A stretch of DNA of 64,000 nucleotides from Prorocentrum cordatum (GCA_963575745.1 CAUYUJ010018623.1:50001-114000); one strand, 5' to 3'. Numbered from the stretch's first letter, positions 10,850 to 21,351 are shown. The notes: generated by a model not told the origin, from the sequence alone. Numbers and translations are program-made.

Positions 10850-11230
10850 GGGTAAATGAAGGTCGGGGGATCGCGCCGTATCGCCACTGCATCGCCGATG
10901 CATCCTCGGTGCATCGGCCACGCCGGCGATGCAGATCGGCGCGATCGGCGCGGAGGAGACCGGGCCCCACATCGAGCTGCACAGCCGATGCATCGCCGAT
11001 GCGGAGCGACCCGTAGACCCCATCTGGGCGGCCCAGGATCTGGGACCCGACCGAGCCCACCAAAGCCTTCGGTGGCAACTCGTGGGAACCTCCTGTACCA
11101 TCTTGTCGGCTCTTGCAGATCGACGCCAGTCGACGCTAAATCCACGCTGATCGACACTAAATCGACGCTCATCGACGCCAGCCGACGCTAGATCGGCGCT
11201 ATCTCACCGACTCCCAGACGCTAATCGACG
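10850..11230. other. GATGCATCGGC-rich and GACGCTAGATCG-rich spacer
   Basis: Short words GATGCATCG, GCGATCGGC and later CGACGCTAAATCG recur imperfectly. No gene is seen. Confidence 0.5.
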
Positions 11231-11334
11231 CTAGAGACGGAATTAAGAGGGTACACCATTTTTTCCAAATTACACCAACGCAAGCGGGCCGTGTGAAGCC
11301 TGCTGGTAACGCCTCCAGAGTTGAGAGAGTATAC

Positions 11335-11520
11335 AGTGGAAGCCAGTCCACAAGAAACCTTCCACAAGAAACCCGACCCCGAGACCCCTGGACGCCCATG
11401 GATGTTTGGTGTGGAAGCGCCACGCCTTCCACAGCAAAACCGTCGAACCCCAAGAAACCCCAAAGGCACCCTGGAGACAAGCAGGGTGCTTCTTGGCATG
11501 GGCCTCCACTGTATGCCAGG
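11335..11520 (+). repeat. Dispersed ~185-bp repeat, copy 1
   Basis: It contains CACAAGAAACC, TTTTGGTGTGG-type and CACCCTGGAG blocks, then AAGCAGGGTG and TTCTTGGCATGGGC. The same block order occurs at about 14115-14295. Confidence 0.7.
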
Positions 11521-11524
11521 CATA

Positions 11525-11710
11525 TGTCGGGCGTGTCCCCATACAGGGGGATTTTCGACGAAAAATAAAACATACCCCAAAAAGATACAAAAAAGTCTCA
11601 AAATACTCAAAAAATAGTCCCCGGACTGTTTTTGGGACTACTTTTTGACTATGTTGGAGGTATTCTTTCTTTTTCGTCGACAATCCCCCTGTAGGGGGAC
11701 AGGCCCGACA
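11525..11710 (+). mobile_element. TA-flanked MITE, family 2, copy 1 (186 bp)
   Basis: The left terminus is TGTCGGGCGTGTCCCC and the right terminus is its near-exact inverse, followed inward on both sides by CAGGGGGATT(T/G)TCGACG-type sequence (TIR of 35-40 bp). TA flanks both ends (11523-11524 and 11711-11712), as expected for a Tc1/mariner-type target duplication. The interior is AT-rich and non-coding. A second copy lies at 27597-27783. Confidence 0.85.
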
Positions 11711-11932
11711 TAACACCAGGCTCCCCGTGAGTCGGGTCGGGCGAAAGGGGGGGATGGCAGAGGGGGGGGGTGAGAAACAGCTCACGTGGCTGATTTTCCC
11801 GGCGCCTCCCTGCGCCGGAGGCGGCCATGTATCGAGGAATGTGCCCTTCGATGGGGCCGAAACCGGCTGCATGCAGCAAATTTCGTAACCCCCCCCTACC
11901 CCAATCCCCCCTCCCTCGTTTTATCCTTGTTG
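11711..11932. other. Spacer, no gene seen
   Basis: GC- and C-rich DNA between the MITE and a GGA tract. Nothing is recognised. Confidence 0.4.
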
Positions 11933-12338
11933 GGAGGAGGAGGAGGAGGAGGAGGAGGAGGAGGAGGAGGAGGAGGAGGAGGAGGAGGAGGGAGGGGGAG
12001 GGGGAGGGGGACGACCCGAGTGAGATCTGCCAGAGCGGGCCGGAGCAGGACCCAGGGCCGGTGGGCCCCCCCCCCCCCCCGCGGCGCCTGTGCAGCGCGG
12101 CCGCCTCGACGAGGCGCCCGGGCTCCTCGAGGAGGTCCACGGCCAGGGCGTGGCCGTCGACCCACGCGACGGCCGGGTGCGCCCCAGAGGGGGGGAGCCC
12201 CTCGCGAGCGGCGAGGGGGAGGGGCGAGGAGGCGAGGAGGCGGAGGCGGAGGAGGAGGAGGAGGAGGACGAGGAGGAGGAGGAGGAGGAGGAGGAGGAGG
12301 AGGAGGAGGAGGAGGAGGAGGAGGAGGAGGAGAGTGCT
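11933..12338 (+). repeat. Two (GGA)n tracts with GC-rich interval
   Basis: GGA runs at 11933-11990 and about 12235-12335 flank a GC-rich interval. Long open frames here are compositional. Confidence 0.9.
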
Positions 12339-12466
12339 CGATCTGCTTCACGTCGGCGTCGCCGATGCATCGCCGACGTCGGCGGTGCATCGCCGGAGGC
12401 GGTGCCGGGCGCTGGGCACCCCCCGGTCCAGGCCCTCTCGGTCTGGATGTGTCCCCTCGCGCCGCC

Positions 12467-12540
12467 CTCCTCCTCCTCCTCCTCCTCCTCCTCCTCCTCC
12501 TCCTCCTCCTCCTCCTCCTCCTCCTCCTCCTCCTCCTCAG
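12467..12540 (+). repeat. (CCT)n microsatellite
   Basis: CCT run in inverse orientation to the GGA tract just upstream, so the two could pair as a foldback. Confidence 0.95.
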
Positions 12541-12984
12541 AAGCCGGCGCCGCGAGGCGGCTTCCCCTGACCTTCTGGGAGGGCTGAAAAAAATAGCGCG
12601 CGGCTTAAAAGCCTATCCCAGGGCTGTTCTGTGTCTCGGTCTTGGGCTGCCTCGCTCAGTCTTTTAGGTCTTTGGGCCTCCCGTGCCGAGAAATAGCTCT
12701 CTGGAAGGTCGGGGCCCTGCCGCCGCGTGGCCAGGAGCTTCCTGTGCGCCTCCGTCCTGGCTCGAAGCGGGGCGCGCCCCCCCGGAGCTGGGCGTGTCTG
12801 CTCCCTGCGACCCTCGCGGTCTGGATTCGGGGGCGCGATCCCGCCCGCGGAGGCGCGGTCGCGCCGCGCGCGGGGCATCCACGAGGAAAGCTGCCCCGCA
12901 TCCGCGGGGCCGCGGCCCGTGGGCCCAGCCCGCGAGGCCGTGGATGCGGTTACGTTTTTCGCCCGCGATTCCAGGGATGAAGGG

Positions 12985-13140
12985 GCCCTGGGACACACAA
13001 ATACATGCACACAAAGAAAAGGATTCCCCATATGTTCCCATATGTTCTGGGCTTTCGTCCTCCCCCCCACTTCCCATATTTCCCCATATGTTCCTGGGAG
13101 TAGACGATAGATTGTGCCTGTGTGTTTCTTTCCCTCCTGA
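12985..13140 (+). repeat. Dispersed ~165-bp element (CCCATATTTTC family), copy 2
   Basis: Same block order as at 10675: GGACACACAAATA, TTCCCCATATGTTCCCATA, CCCCACTTCCCATATTTCC, then TTGTGCCTGTGTGTTTCTTTC. Confidence 0.75.
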
Positions 13141-13328
13141 AGGAAGAGAGGGGGTGGGGGCTGGCGCAGCGGGGCCCGCCGGGCGCTGCAGGCTTTTTCC
13201 ACGCCAGGCCCCTGCGCCCGAGCCCCTGGGGCTCCAGGACCGTCACAGGTCGCGCCGGCTCGCACAGAAGTGCCGCGGGAGGGTGGGGTCCGGGGCTCGG
13301 GTCGTGCTTGCTCGCGGCTTTGGACGCC

Positions 13329-13521
13329 CGAAATGGGTACGGAAAAAATGGGTACAGTGCCCAACAACAAACGTTGTCCAAAACCAACAGCGGCCGCTGG
13401 TGGGCAGGCGGCCTTCTGTCTCGAATGGGCACAGGCCGCGGCGGCGTGGACAGCGAGTCCTGTTCAGAATGAACAGGATCCGCTGTTGGGCATTGTACCC
13501 TATCTTTCCGTGCCCATTTCG
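13329..13521 (+). mobile_element. MITE-like family 3 (193 bp, TIR ~38 bp)
   Basis: The left end CGAAATGGGTACGG continues through GGGTACAGTGCCCAACA. The right end is the inverse (CGAAATGGGCACGG ... GGGTACAATGCCCAACA). The interior has a second short hairpin (TCCTGTTCAGAATGAACAGG). No target duplication could be fixed. Only one full copy is in the window. Confidence 0.75.
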
Positions 13522-14110
13522 TTCGCGCAGAGCGACGGGGTGTTTTTTTCGCTGCGCCAGATCTCGGGGCACGCGGGCGGGACGAGGGGGGGGGCCAGGG
13601 GGCGTGCTCGAGGAGGACGGGGCGGCCACGAGGTCTGGGAGCTCTCACGGCCCCGGCCAGGATTGTCACCCCTGCCCGTGCAGGCTCATACAGTATTCGG
13701 CCTGACCCAAGGAACGATAAATAAGGAACGAAGCCCCCTTTTTTGTCCAAGTAAGTCTACGAAGTCCGAAGGAACACTAGGGGGGCTCGCCGCCAAAGAG
13801 GTAGCGGAGCGCATACACACCAGAGGAACGGCCGAGCCCGAAACATAAATGCTCCTTATTCAAGCCGGATCCTGTGGGGGAGCAGCAGCGCACCCGTCGT
13901 CACTGGGCCCTTCTCCCCAAGGAGGTGGGCCGGGTTGGGGCAACAGGGAGGGCCAGGAGGGGCCGAGGGCCTCACGATTTGTCCCCCGCGCAGAGCATCC
14001 TCAGAGTCAGGGAGCCGAAGCTCCTCTTCGGCCCAGCCCCAGTGGAGGGGAGGGGGGCCAGGCGGGGGGGAGGTGCGATTTCTTTCCCCTACCCTTGACA
14101 TCTGCCGATG
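13522..14110. other. Spacer with a partial AAGGAACGA dispersed repeat
   Basis: A partial copy of the GAGGCCCCCTTTT dispersed family lies near 13690-13780 (AAGGAACGAAGCCCC). The rest is GC-rich with no recognised gene. Confidence 0.4.
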
Positions 14111-14114
14111 CAGT

Positions 14115-14295
14115 AGGAGCTCGGTCACAAGAAATCTTCCACAAGAAACCCAACACTGAGACCCCAGAACGGCCACTGATTTTTGGTGTGGGAACGTCAC
14201 GCTCTCCAAAATTAGCACAGCCATCGAATACCAAGACACCCAGGGCACCCTGGAGGCAAGCAGGGTGATTCTTGGCATGGGCTTCCACTGCATGT
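14115..14295 (+). repeat. Dispersed ~185-bp repeat, copy 2
   Basis: Second copy of the 11335-11520 repeat: CACAAGAAATCTTCCACAAG, TTTTTGGTGTGGGAACG, CACCCTGGAGGCAAGCAGGG, ATTCTTGGCATGGGC. Confidence 0.7.
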
Positions 14296-14299
14296 TTGC

Positions 14300-14874
14300 T
14301 TCCATCCGCCGCACCACAGGTCCCGACCGCTTGCCCAGGGGAGCAGCTCTTCGTCCCAGCTCCAATCTGTTTTGAGCGGTCCCGTCGGACCGGAAGCGGC
14401 CCCCGACCGCCGAAATCCTCCTGGACACTGGCAGGCTTCAGAAAATCATGCCCGCGGAGAGCTCGGGCCCTGCAGTCCGCCCGTACCGTGAGGATGCGCG
14501 GCAGGGATGCAAGGGCCACGGAAGGCCACTTCGAAGCTTTGCGAGCGGGGCGCGGCCAACGAAAGCGGCCAAGGATGGGCCGAGGAGGCAAGGGTGCAAG
14601 GGCACCCTTGGGAAGGTGGCCCATCCTTACCATGCCCCAGATGTTGGCGGCGCGCACAAGGGCGCGGAGGGAGGGGGAGGGTTTCTTAGAAGGAGGCTGC
14701 TTCTTCGAAGGCGCCGGCCTTACATCCATAGATCAGGCCCGCGCCGTCTAAGAACCCTGGGTGCTTCTGAGAAGCCTGTCCCCCTCCCCTCCCGCCACCC
14801 CCCCCTGCGCGTGGCTGGAGATGCCCCGACCCTTTCCCCCAGGGCCGGCCTCTCATGCTGCGCGCCGACCCCTG
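14300..14874. other. Spacer, no gene seen
   Basis: GC-rich unique-looking DNA. Short frames on both strands lack recognisable motifs. Confidence 0.35.
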
Positions 14875-15030
14875 GCGAGGAGGAGGAGGAGGAGGAGGAG
14901 GAGGAGGAGGAGAGGAGAGGGAGGACGAGGAGAGGAGGAGGAGGAGGAGAGGAGGAGGAGGAGGAGGGAGGAGGAGGAGGAGGAGGAGGAGGAGGAGGAG
15001 AGGAGGAAGGAGGGAGGAAGGAGGAGGAGG
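14875..15030 (+). repeat. (GGA)n microsatellite
   Basis: GGA/AGG tract with interruptions. An inverse CCT tract follows at 15181-15290. Confidence 0.95.
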
Positions 15031-15180
15031 TGCCTTGGAGGTGCGGGGGGCCCCCGCTCTCGGGCGCCCCCGAGACATTCACCACGCCGCGCGGCGCGCC
15101 GGGCGGGCCCTCGACGCCCGCGGCCGCGCAGTCGACGAGCGCCGAGTAGCAGACGGCTCCGGGGGCGCCCGGCTGCCCGC

Positions 15181-15290
15181 CTCCTCCTCCTCCTCCTCCT
15201 CCTCCTCCTCCTCCTCCTCCTCCTCCTCCTCCACGGCCTCCTCCTCCTCCTCCTTTTTCTTCCTCCTTTTCTTCCTCCCATCTTCCTCCT
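15181..15290 (+). repeat. (CCT)n microsatellite
   Basis: CCT run, inverse to the GGA tract 150 bp upstream. Confidence 0.95.
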
Positions 15291-15629
15291 CCATGCGCGC
15301 GCAGGAAGGGCGTCCCTCGCCGACCTCTCCTGCGAGCGGCAGGGCGCGCACCCCGCGGCCAGGGACGGCGCCGCTGCCTGCCCTCCTCGAGCGCAGTTTG
15401 TCACCGAGCCCTAGCCCCACGGGCGTGGCCTGGGCCCTATACTGGCCACTGTACACCCTGCGAAATGCTTTAGAAATCATGGGTTCAGAAATTCATAGTC
15501 TCAGAACTTGAATAAAAACCCAAAATTTCCATTCAAATCTTAGGATTTACATTGAAACGTTAAGAATAATCGAGACTCTGGCCGAAAACTTAGGTTTTCT
15601 TAAGCATCGCCTAAGGTGTACAGTCGGGG

Positions 15630-15815
15630 CGTTGACCCTGAGGAATCCTACTTATAAGGAGCGAGGCCCCCTTTTTTTGCATAAGATCAACTTCGACGTC
15701 GTGTCGAAAACCTAGAGGACAATCCCAGGCAAGCTGCGAAACACTTCGGGAACACGGAGCCCCTCCCCAACGAAAAGGGTTCCTTCTTCGGGGCCCCGTC
15801 TGTACCCCCCAGATA
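15630..15815 (+). repeat. GAGGCCCC/AAAAGGGTTCCTTCTTC dispersed repeat, copy 1
   Basis: About 185 bp: GTTGACCCTGAGGAA, then GAGCGAGGCCCCC, an AACTTCGA block, GAACACGGAGCCCCTCCCC, AACGAAAAGGGTTCCTTCTT, then CCCCGTCTGTA. Related copies lie at 31550-31725 and, split by other sequence, at 31860-32150. Confidence 0.75.
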
Positions 15816-16422
15816 GGGGGACATCGGCTGCTCCCTTCGGGCTTCGAGGGGCCCATCCCCCAACTGGAGGGGGGGGGGGCTTTGGGGCGGAGACACTGTG
15901 GAAAATTAAACAGGATGCATGGAAACCATTAGGATTAGTATTTGGCATTGATTTAAGTCTGTTTCTGACGTCTTTTTGGCATGATCAACAATAAAAAAAC
16001 GAAATAAATCAAAGTAGAATAAAGTTTCGAAAGAGTTTCGAAACTGTTTCGAAAGGCCCCGTGGGGACGGGGGCCGGCCAAACGGTACCGGCGCCTGGCC
16101 CGTCGGAGAGGGAACGAGGGAGCGCTCCTGACCACAGCGAGCCTCGACCACGAGGCGGCTCCCCGACCAAGACCTCCGGAACGGCCTGCAAACCAGGGCC
16201 CCTCTGGGAGGCCTGGAAATGGGCAGGGGGTTGCCTCCACCGGGGGAAGACGATCCTAGATTTCGGTGCTGGTGGTAATGTTTCGGCCGCCTTGGAAGCC
16301 AGAATACGTAGCACCCCGCAGTTTTCACACAAGAGTGAGGGGGCGGCGAGGACATCGTCAGTCTGCGAGGCGCTGAACAAGCCCGCCACAGGCGCCTAAC
16401 TTTTAGAAGTTCTGCAGTCTGC
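15816..16422. other. Spacer, no gene recognised
   Basis: It includes GTTTCGAAA-rich DNA (16020-16050). Minus-strand frames are open, but no family is recognised. Confidence 0.35.
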
Positions 16423-16915
16423 AGTGTGAGCCCGCCGCAAGCGCGGATGTTTTTGTTCAAGCAATGTGGATGGATCGCCGGGTGGGTCACAGGTGGGTCG
16501 CGGGTGGGTCGCGAGTGGGTCGCGGGTGGGTCGCGTATGGGTCGCCGGTGGGTCGCGGGTGGGTCGCTGGGTGGGTCGCGGGTCGCGGGTGGGTCGCGGG
16601 CTGGGTCGCGGGGGGGTCGCAGGGGAGGTTCGCGGGGTGGGTCGCGGGGTGGGTCGGGGGTGGTCGCGGGTGGGTCGCGGGGGTCGCGGTCGCGGCGCGG
16701 GTGGGTCGCGGGTGGGTCGCGGATGGGCCGCGGGCGGGTCACGGGGTGGGTCGCTGGGTGGGTCGCTGGGTGGGTCGCGGGGTGGGTCGTTGGGTGGGTC
16801 GCAGGGGAGGTTCGCGGGGTGGGTCGCGGGGTGGGTCGGGGGGTGGGTCGCGGGTGGGTCGCGGGCGGGTCGCAGGGGGGACGACGACAACAGCAACAAC
16901 AACAAGGCAAAACAA
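16423..16915 (+). repeat. Composite G-rich satellite element, copy C
   Basis: CCCGCCGCAAGCGCGGA, a short unique stretch with TTCAAGCAATG, then about 40 units of the GGGTGGGTCGC 11-mer, then GACGACGACAACAGCAAC. Architecture matches 4355-5040 and, inverted, 9755-10037. Confidence 0.9.
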
Positions 16916-16919
16916 CCGG

Positions 16920-16946
16920 CTGGTGGACCCAGTGAGGGTCCACCAG
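16920..16946 (+). repeat. Perfect hairpin, 11-bp stem
   Basis: CTGGTGGACCC and GGGTCCACCAG pair around a 5-base loop. A second small hairpin (GTTTCG/CGAAAC) follows at about 16953-16974, and CTGGTGGACCC is repeated again at about 16980. Confidence 0.8.
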
Positions 16947-17000
16947 CTCGCTGTTTCGCTCCTTGTGGCGAAACATCTCACTGGTGGACCCGGACCCCCC

Positions 17001-17030
17001 GGCAACGCAACGCAACGCAACGCAACGCAA
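17001..17030 (+). repeat. (AACGC)n pentamer run
   Basis: GCAACGCAACGCAACG run. Its inverse (GCGTT)n occurs at 20225-20275, so the two bracket the 17-20 kb arrays. Confidence 0.9.
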
Positions 17031-17149
17031 CATATGGTTGGCAACAGAAACCAAAGGAAACCGTTCGAAAATCATCTGGAATACTGCGGGATCCTTATGA
17101 AAGCCGACGCATTCCCACGAGCTGAAACTACGTGCGCTCCCCCCTTCGG

Positions 17150-18140
17150 GCATGCTATAGAATCCTTAAGGAATGCTATAGAATCCCTGAGGGATGCTGT
17201 AGAATCCCTGAGGGATGCTATATAATCCCTAAGGGCTGCTACAGAATCCCTAAGGGATGCGATGGAATCCCTAAGGGATGCTATGGAATCCCTAAGTGAT
17301 TCTATGGAATCCTTCAGGGGATGCTATAGAATCCCTAAGGGGAGGCTGCAGAACCCCTAAGGGATGCTACAGAATCCCTCAGGGGAGGCTGCAGAACCCC
17401 TAAGGGATGCTATAGAATCCTTACGGGATGCTATTGAATCCTTAAGGGATGCTATAAAATTCGTAAGGGCTGCAATAGAATCCCCTGCGGCTGCCATCGA
17501 ATCTCTTAGGGCTGCCATAGAATCCAATAGGGCTGCCATAGAATCCCTAAGGGATGCTATAGAACCCCTCAGGGAGGCTATAGAATTCCTAAGGGATTCT
17601 ATAGCGTCCCTCAGGGATGCTATGGAATCCCTGAGGGATGCTATAGAATCCGCAAGGGATGCTATGGGATCCCTAAGGGGTGCTATAGAAGCCCTAAGGG
17701 GAGGCTGCAGAACCCCTCAAGGATGTTATGGAATCCTTCAGGGGATGCTATAGAATCCCTAAGGGATGCTATAGAAACCCTAAGGGATGCGATAGAATCC
17801 CCCAGGGATTCTATAGAATCCCTGAGGGCTGCTACAGAATCCCTAAGTGATGCGATATAGTCCTTAAGGGATGCCGAAGACTCCCTGAGGGATGCTATAG
17901 ACTCCTTACAAGGGATGCTATAGAATCCCTGAGGGGATGCTATAGAATCCTTAAAAGGGGACGATATAGAATCCTTCAAGGGATGCTATATAGTCCCCAC
18001 GGGATGCTAGAGAATCCCTGAGAAATGCTATAAAATCCCTGAGGGATGCTATAGAATCCATAAGGGTTGCTATTGATTCCCGAAGGGATGCTATAGAATC
18101 CCTAAGGGATGCTATAGGATCCCTAAAAGGTTTATATAGA
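17150..18140 (+). repeat. 21-bp satellite GATGCTATAGAATCCCTAAGG
   Basis: About 47 units, exactly 21 bp in most cases, with the self-complementary core CTATAG. The longest plus frame gives a heptad peptide (LRDAIES). The minus strand gives SIASLRD. I treat both as satellite artefacts because the array drifts through frames and stops at its ends. Confidence 0.95.
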
Positions 18141-18359
18141 ATACCGGCGTGTTGCCGGGCGTGTTGCCCGGCGTCCCTCAGTGGCCTGCCCCAGAGGGGG
18201 GAGGCGCATGCCCAAATGGCTTGCACCACAAATGAGGAGAGGGACAGGAGCGTGCCCACGTCAGCCGCAAGGCCACCAGAACCACGGGAGTCAAATCCGC
18301 CGCCGTGCCTCCCGCACGGCAGAGGCGTGTTAGAAGCTGGGCTGGCACGGGAACGAAAA

Positions 18360-18935
18360 GAGTTTTCTGTGGGGCCAGGGCCACGGTCCTCGAGAGACGT
18401 GTGCCGAAATGATGTTTCGGTGGGGCCCCGTGTGGGGCCACGGCCACGATCCTCGAGGGGGGTGTGCCGAAATGAAGCTTCGGTGGGCCTCCCTGTGGGG
18501 TCTGTGACACGATCCTCGAGAGGGGTGTGCCGAAATGATGCTGCGGTGGAGCTCCCTGTGGGGCCAGGGCCACGGTCCTCGACAGGGTTGTGCTGGTGCC
18601 GAAATGAAAATTCGGTGGAGCTCCCTGTGGGACCAGGGCGACGATCCTCGAGAGGGGTGTGCCGAAATGAAGTTTCGGTGGAGCTCCCTGTGCGGCCAGG
18701 GCCGCGATCCTTGGGAGGGGTGTGCCGAAATGAGGCGTTGGTGGAGCTCCAGGGCCACCCACGATCATCCTTAAGGGGTGTGCCGACATGAAGCTTCGGA
18801 GAAACCCTCTATGAGGCCAGGGCCACGATCCTCGAGAAGGGCGTGCCGAAATGAAGTTTCGGAGGAGCTCCCCCTGAAGCCAGGGCCACGGTCCTCGAGA
18901 GGGGTGCGCCGAAATGAAGCTTCGGAGGACCCTGT
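18360..18935 (+). repeat. ~60-bp satellite sharing cores with the 90-bp satellite
   Basis: About nine units: GGTGTGCCGAAATGA, then TTCGGTGGAGCTCCC, TGTGGGGCCAGGGCCACG and ATCCTCGAGAG. GGTGTGCCGAAATG and CGGTGGAGCTCCCT(A/G)TGGGGCCA are the same cores as in the 90-bp satellite at 33-51 kb. Confidence 0.9.
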
Positions 18936-18939
18936 GAGG

Positions 18940-20220
18940 CCAGAGGCCCTATGGGATTCCCATAAGACTCCTAAACATGACTACCATAGGATTCGTAAAA
19001 GCCATATAGGTTTCCCGCAGGATTCCTATAGGATTCGTAAAGGCCCTAGAATTCCGATCGGACTCCTATAGCATTCCTATAAGATTCGCAGAGGCACTAT
19101 AGGATTTCCATGGGACTCATACAGGATTCCTATAGGATTCGTAGAGGCCCTGTAAGATTCGTATAAGATTCCTGTAGGATTCCAAAAGGATTCGTGGAGG
19201 CTCGATCGGATACTTATAAAATCACATAGGATTACTATAGGATTCGTAGAGGTCCTATAGGATTCATATGGGAGTCCTGTAGGATGTGTAAAGGCCCTTT
19301 GGGGTTCCGATCAGATTCCTATAGGAGCCCTGTAGGGTTCGTAGAAGCCCTATAAGGAACCGATGAGACTCTTATAGGTATCCTATAAGATTCGCGGAGG
19401 CTCTATATGATTCCTACAGGTTGCGATAGGATCCCTATAGGGTTCGTAAAGGCCGTATGGGATTACTACGTGATTCCTATAAGATTCCTATAGGCTTCGT
19501 AGAGGCCCTATAAGATTACACATGGAATCCTATAGGAATCGGAGAAGCCCTATCGGATTCCCATCTGATTCCTGTAGGGTTCCCTTGGGATTCGTAGAGG
19601 CCTTATAGGACTCCCATGGGATTCCTATAGGGTTCCCACAGAAATCAGGCCCGATAGGATTCCTACAGGATTCCGGTTGGATTCCTGTAGGATCCGTAGA
19701 GGCCCTGTAGGATTCCCATAGGAATTCTATAGGATCCTTATAAGATTCGTAGAGGCCCTATAAGATTCCTTTGGGATTCCTATTGGATTCCTGTAGGTTT
19801 CGTAAAGGCCCTATCGGATTCCCCCAAAGGATGTCTATAAGATCCGTATATGATTCGCAAAGGCCCTACAGGATTCCCAAAGGATGCCAATGGGATTCCC
19901 ATAGGAATCCTAAAAGCCCGATAGGATTCCCATGGGATTCCGATGGGATTCCCATAGGAATCCTAAAAGCCTATAGGGTTCCTACAAGCTTCCTGTAGGA
20001 TTCCTCTCGGATTCGTAAAAGGTCTTATAGAATTCCAATGGGATTCCGATGTGATTCCCATACGACTCGCAAGGCCCCATAGGATTCGTACTAGATTCCC
20101 TTGGGGTTCTCATAGGAGTCGTAGAGGCTCTATAGAATTCCTGTGGGATTCCTATAGGATTCCTATAAAGGTTCGCAGAGACCCTAGAGGATTCCCATCG
20201 GAATCCTATCGGATTCGGGG
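18940..20220 (+). repeat. CCTATAGGATTCGTAGAGG degenerate array
   Basis: Words CCTATAGGATTC, CCCATGGGATTC and GATTCGTAGAGGCCC recur at about 50-60 bp. CTATAG is shared with the 21-bp satellite to the left. No gene is seen. Confidence 0.85.
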
Positions 20221-20224
20221 TAAC

Positions 20225-20275
20225 GTGCGTTGCGTTGCGTTGCGTTGCGTTGCGTTGCGTTGCGTTGCGTTGCGC
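20225..20275 (+). repeat. (GCGTT)n pentamer run
   Basis: About ten pure TGCGT units, inverse of the run at 17001. Confidence 0.95.
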
Positions 20276-20303
20276 AGGGGGGGGGCTGGGGCGGGCGCCA
20301 GTG

Positions 20304-20314
20304 AGTGGTTTCGT

Positions 20315-20345
<31 letters not shown>

Positions 20346-21117
20346 CATTTAAGACTGGGGACACTCCGTTCTCACCAGTGCCAGGGTTTTCATAGGAGGC
20401 GGGCAATACCCCCACTTTGTGGGGGGGCCGGTTCAAGCTCTACCAAATTTCCAAACGACTCTTCGCCACCACCCACACCCAGCTTCCCGCCCTATGACGT
20501 TCGGACACTTCACTTCGTGGCATGCGGACGACCGTGGCTACTATTCAGGGCCCCGCGGCCGACGACGACGGCGTGCGCGCGCGAAGAAAAAACGAATGTG
20601 TCCAATATGGTATTATTTGACAGGGATGATGGCCCTGGCATGCGCGCAACCGTTGTTGCAGAAGTTCGAAGCACGTGAAAAAGTTGCTCGCAAGAGCCCG
20701 TTTGACAGAAATGTTGAAAAAATATTGGGTTTCCTCAGAAATCCGCAAGAGCGCGCAAGATGAATTTTTGAAACTTTTTTTTGAAAAACCATTGAGTTTT
20801 TCATGTTGCTATGTTAAAATCGCTACGAAAACTAAGGTTTTGGAAGGATTTCATCTTGCGCGCGCGAGTGTGCACTTCGTGTCATTTGTTTCAAAGGATT
20901 CTTGAAGTTTGGTTACGTTAGAACAAGAAATTTCACTTTATAATGTCTTTTGCAAGGGAAAGCGGGCGTCAACAAAACAACCGGATCCGGACACCCACGT
21001 TTTGCCCGAGACTTCCTCACGAAAATGATGAAAATGCGGCTGCGGCCTAGGCGCGGCGAGGGGGCCGCGCACCAGGGGTCCCAACAATAATTATTCTTTA
21101 GAATAAATAATGTTCAA
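20304..21117 (+). repeat. ~0.8 kb tandem unit, copy 1
   Basis: It begins with (CAA)n, then TCATTTAAGACTGGGGACAC, a GGCGGGCAATACCCCCACTT block and a GCGTGCGCGCGCGAAG block. It ends with AATAATTATTCTTTAGAATA just before the next (CAA)n. Copies 3 and 4 (24291-25915) are close to identical over long stretches. Frames in the unit are short and differ among copies, so I do not call a gene. Confidence 0.9.
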
Positions 21118-21330
21118 CAACAACAACAACAATCATTTAAGACTGGGGACACTCCGTTCTCACCAGTGCCAGGGTTTTCATAGGAGGCGGGCAATACCCC
21201 CACTTTGTGGGGGGGCCGGTTCAAGCTCTACCAAGTTTCCAAACGACTCTTCGCCACCACCCACACCCAGCTTCCCGCCCTATGACGTTCGGACACTTCA
21301 CTTCGTGGCCTGCGGACGACCTTGGCTACT
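21118..21330 (+). repeat. ~0.8 kb unit, copy 2, left part (interrupted)
   Basis: Identical in order to copy 1 up to GGACGACC(T)TGGCTACTA, after which unrelated sequence begins. The right part resumes near 23735 with GCGTGCGCGCGCAAAG. Confidence 0.85.
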
Positions 21331-21351
21331 ACACTGGCGCATGGGTACAAT

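Noticed and set aside
17364-17753. LRDAIES heptad frame as a coiled-coil gene
   Set aside because: The 21-bp repeat forces a 7-residue period. The frame is interrupted by register shifts and has no flanking unique protein.
5441-18150. CRISPR-like arrays (short repeats with spacers)
   Set aside because: Repeats are contiguous or degenerate, with no unique equal-length spacers and no cas-like genes. The genome is evidently eukaryotic.
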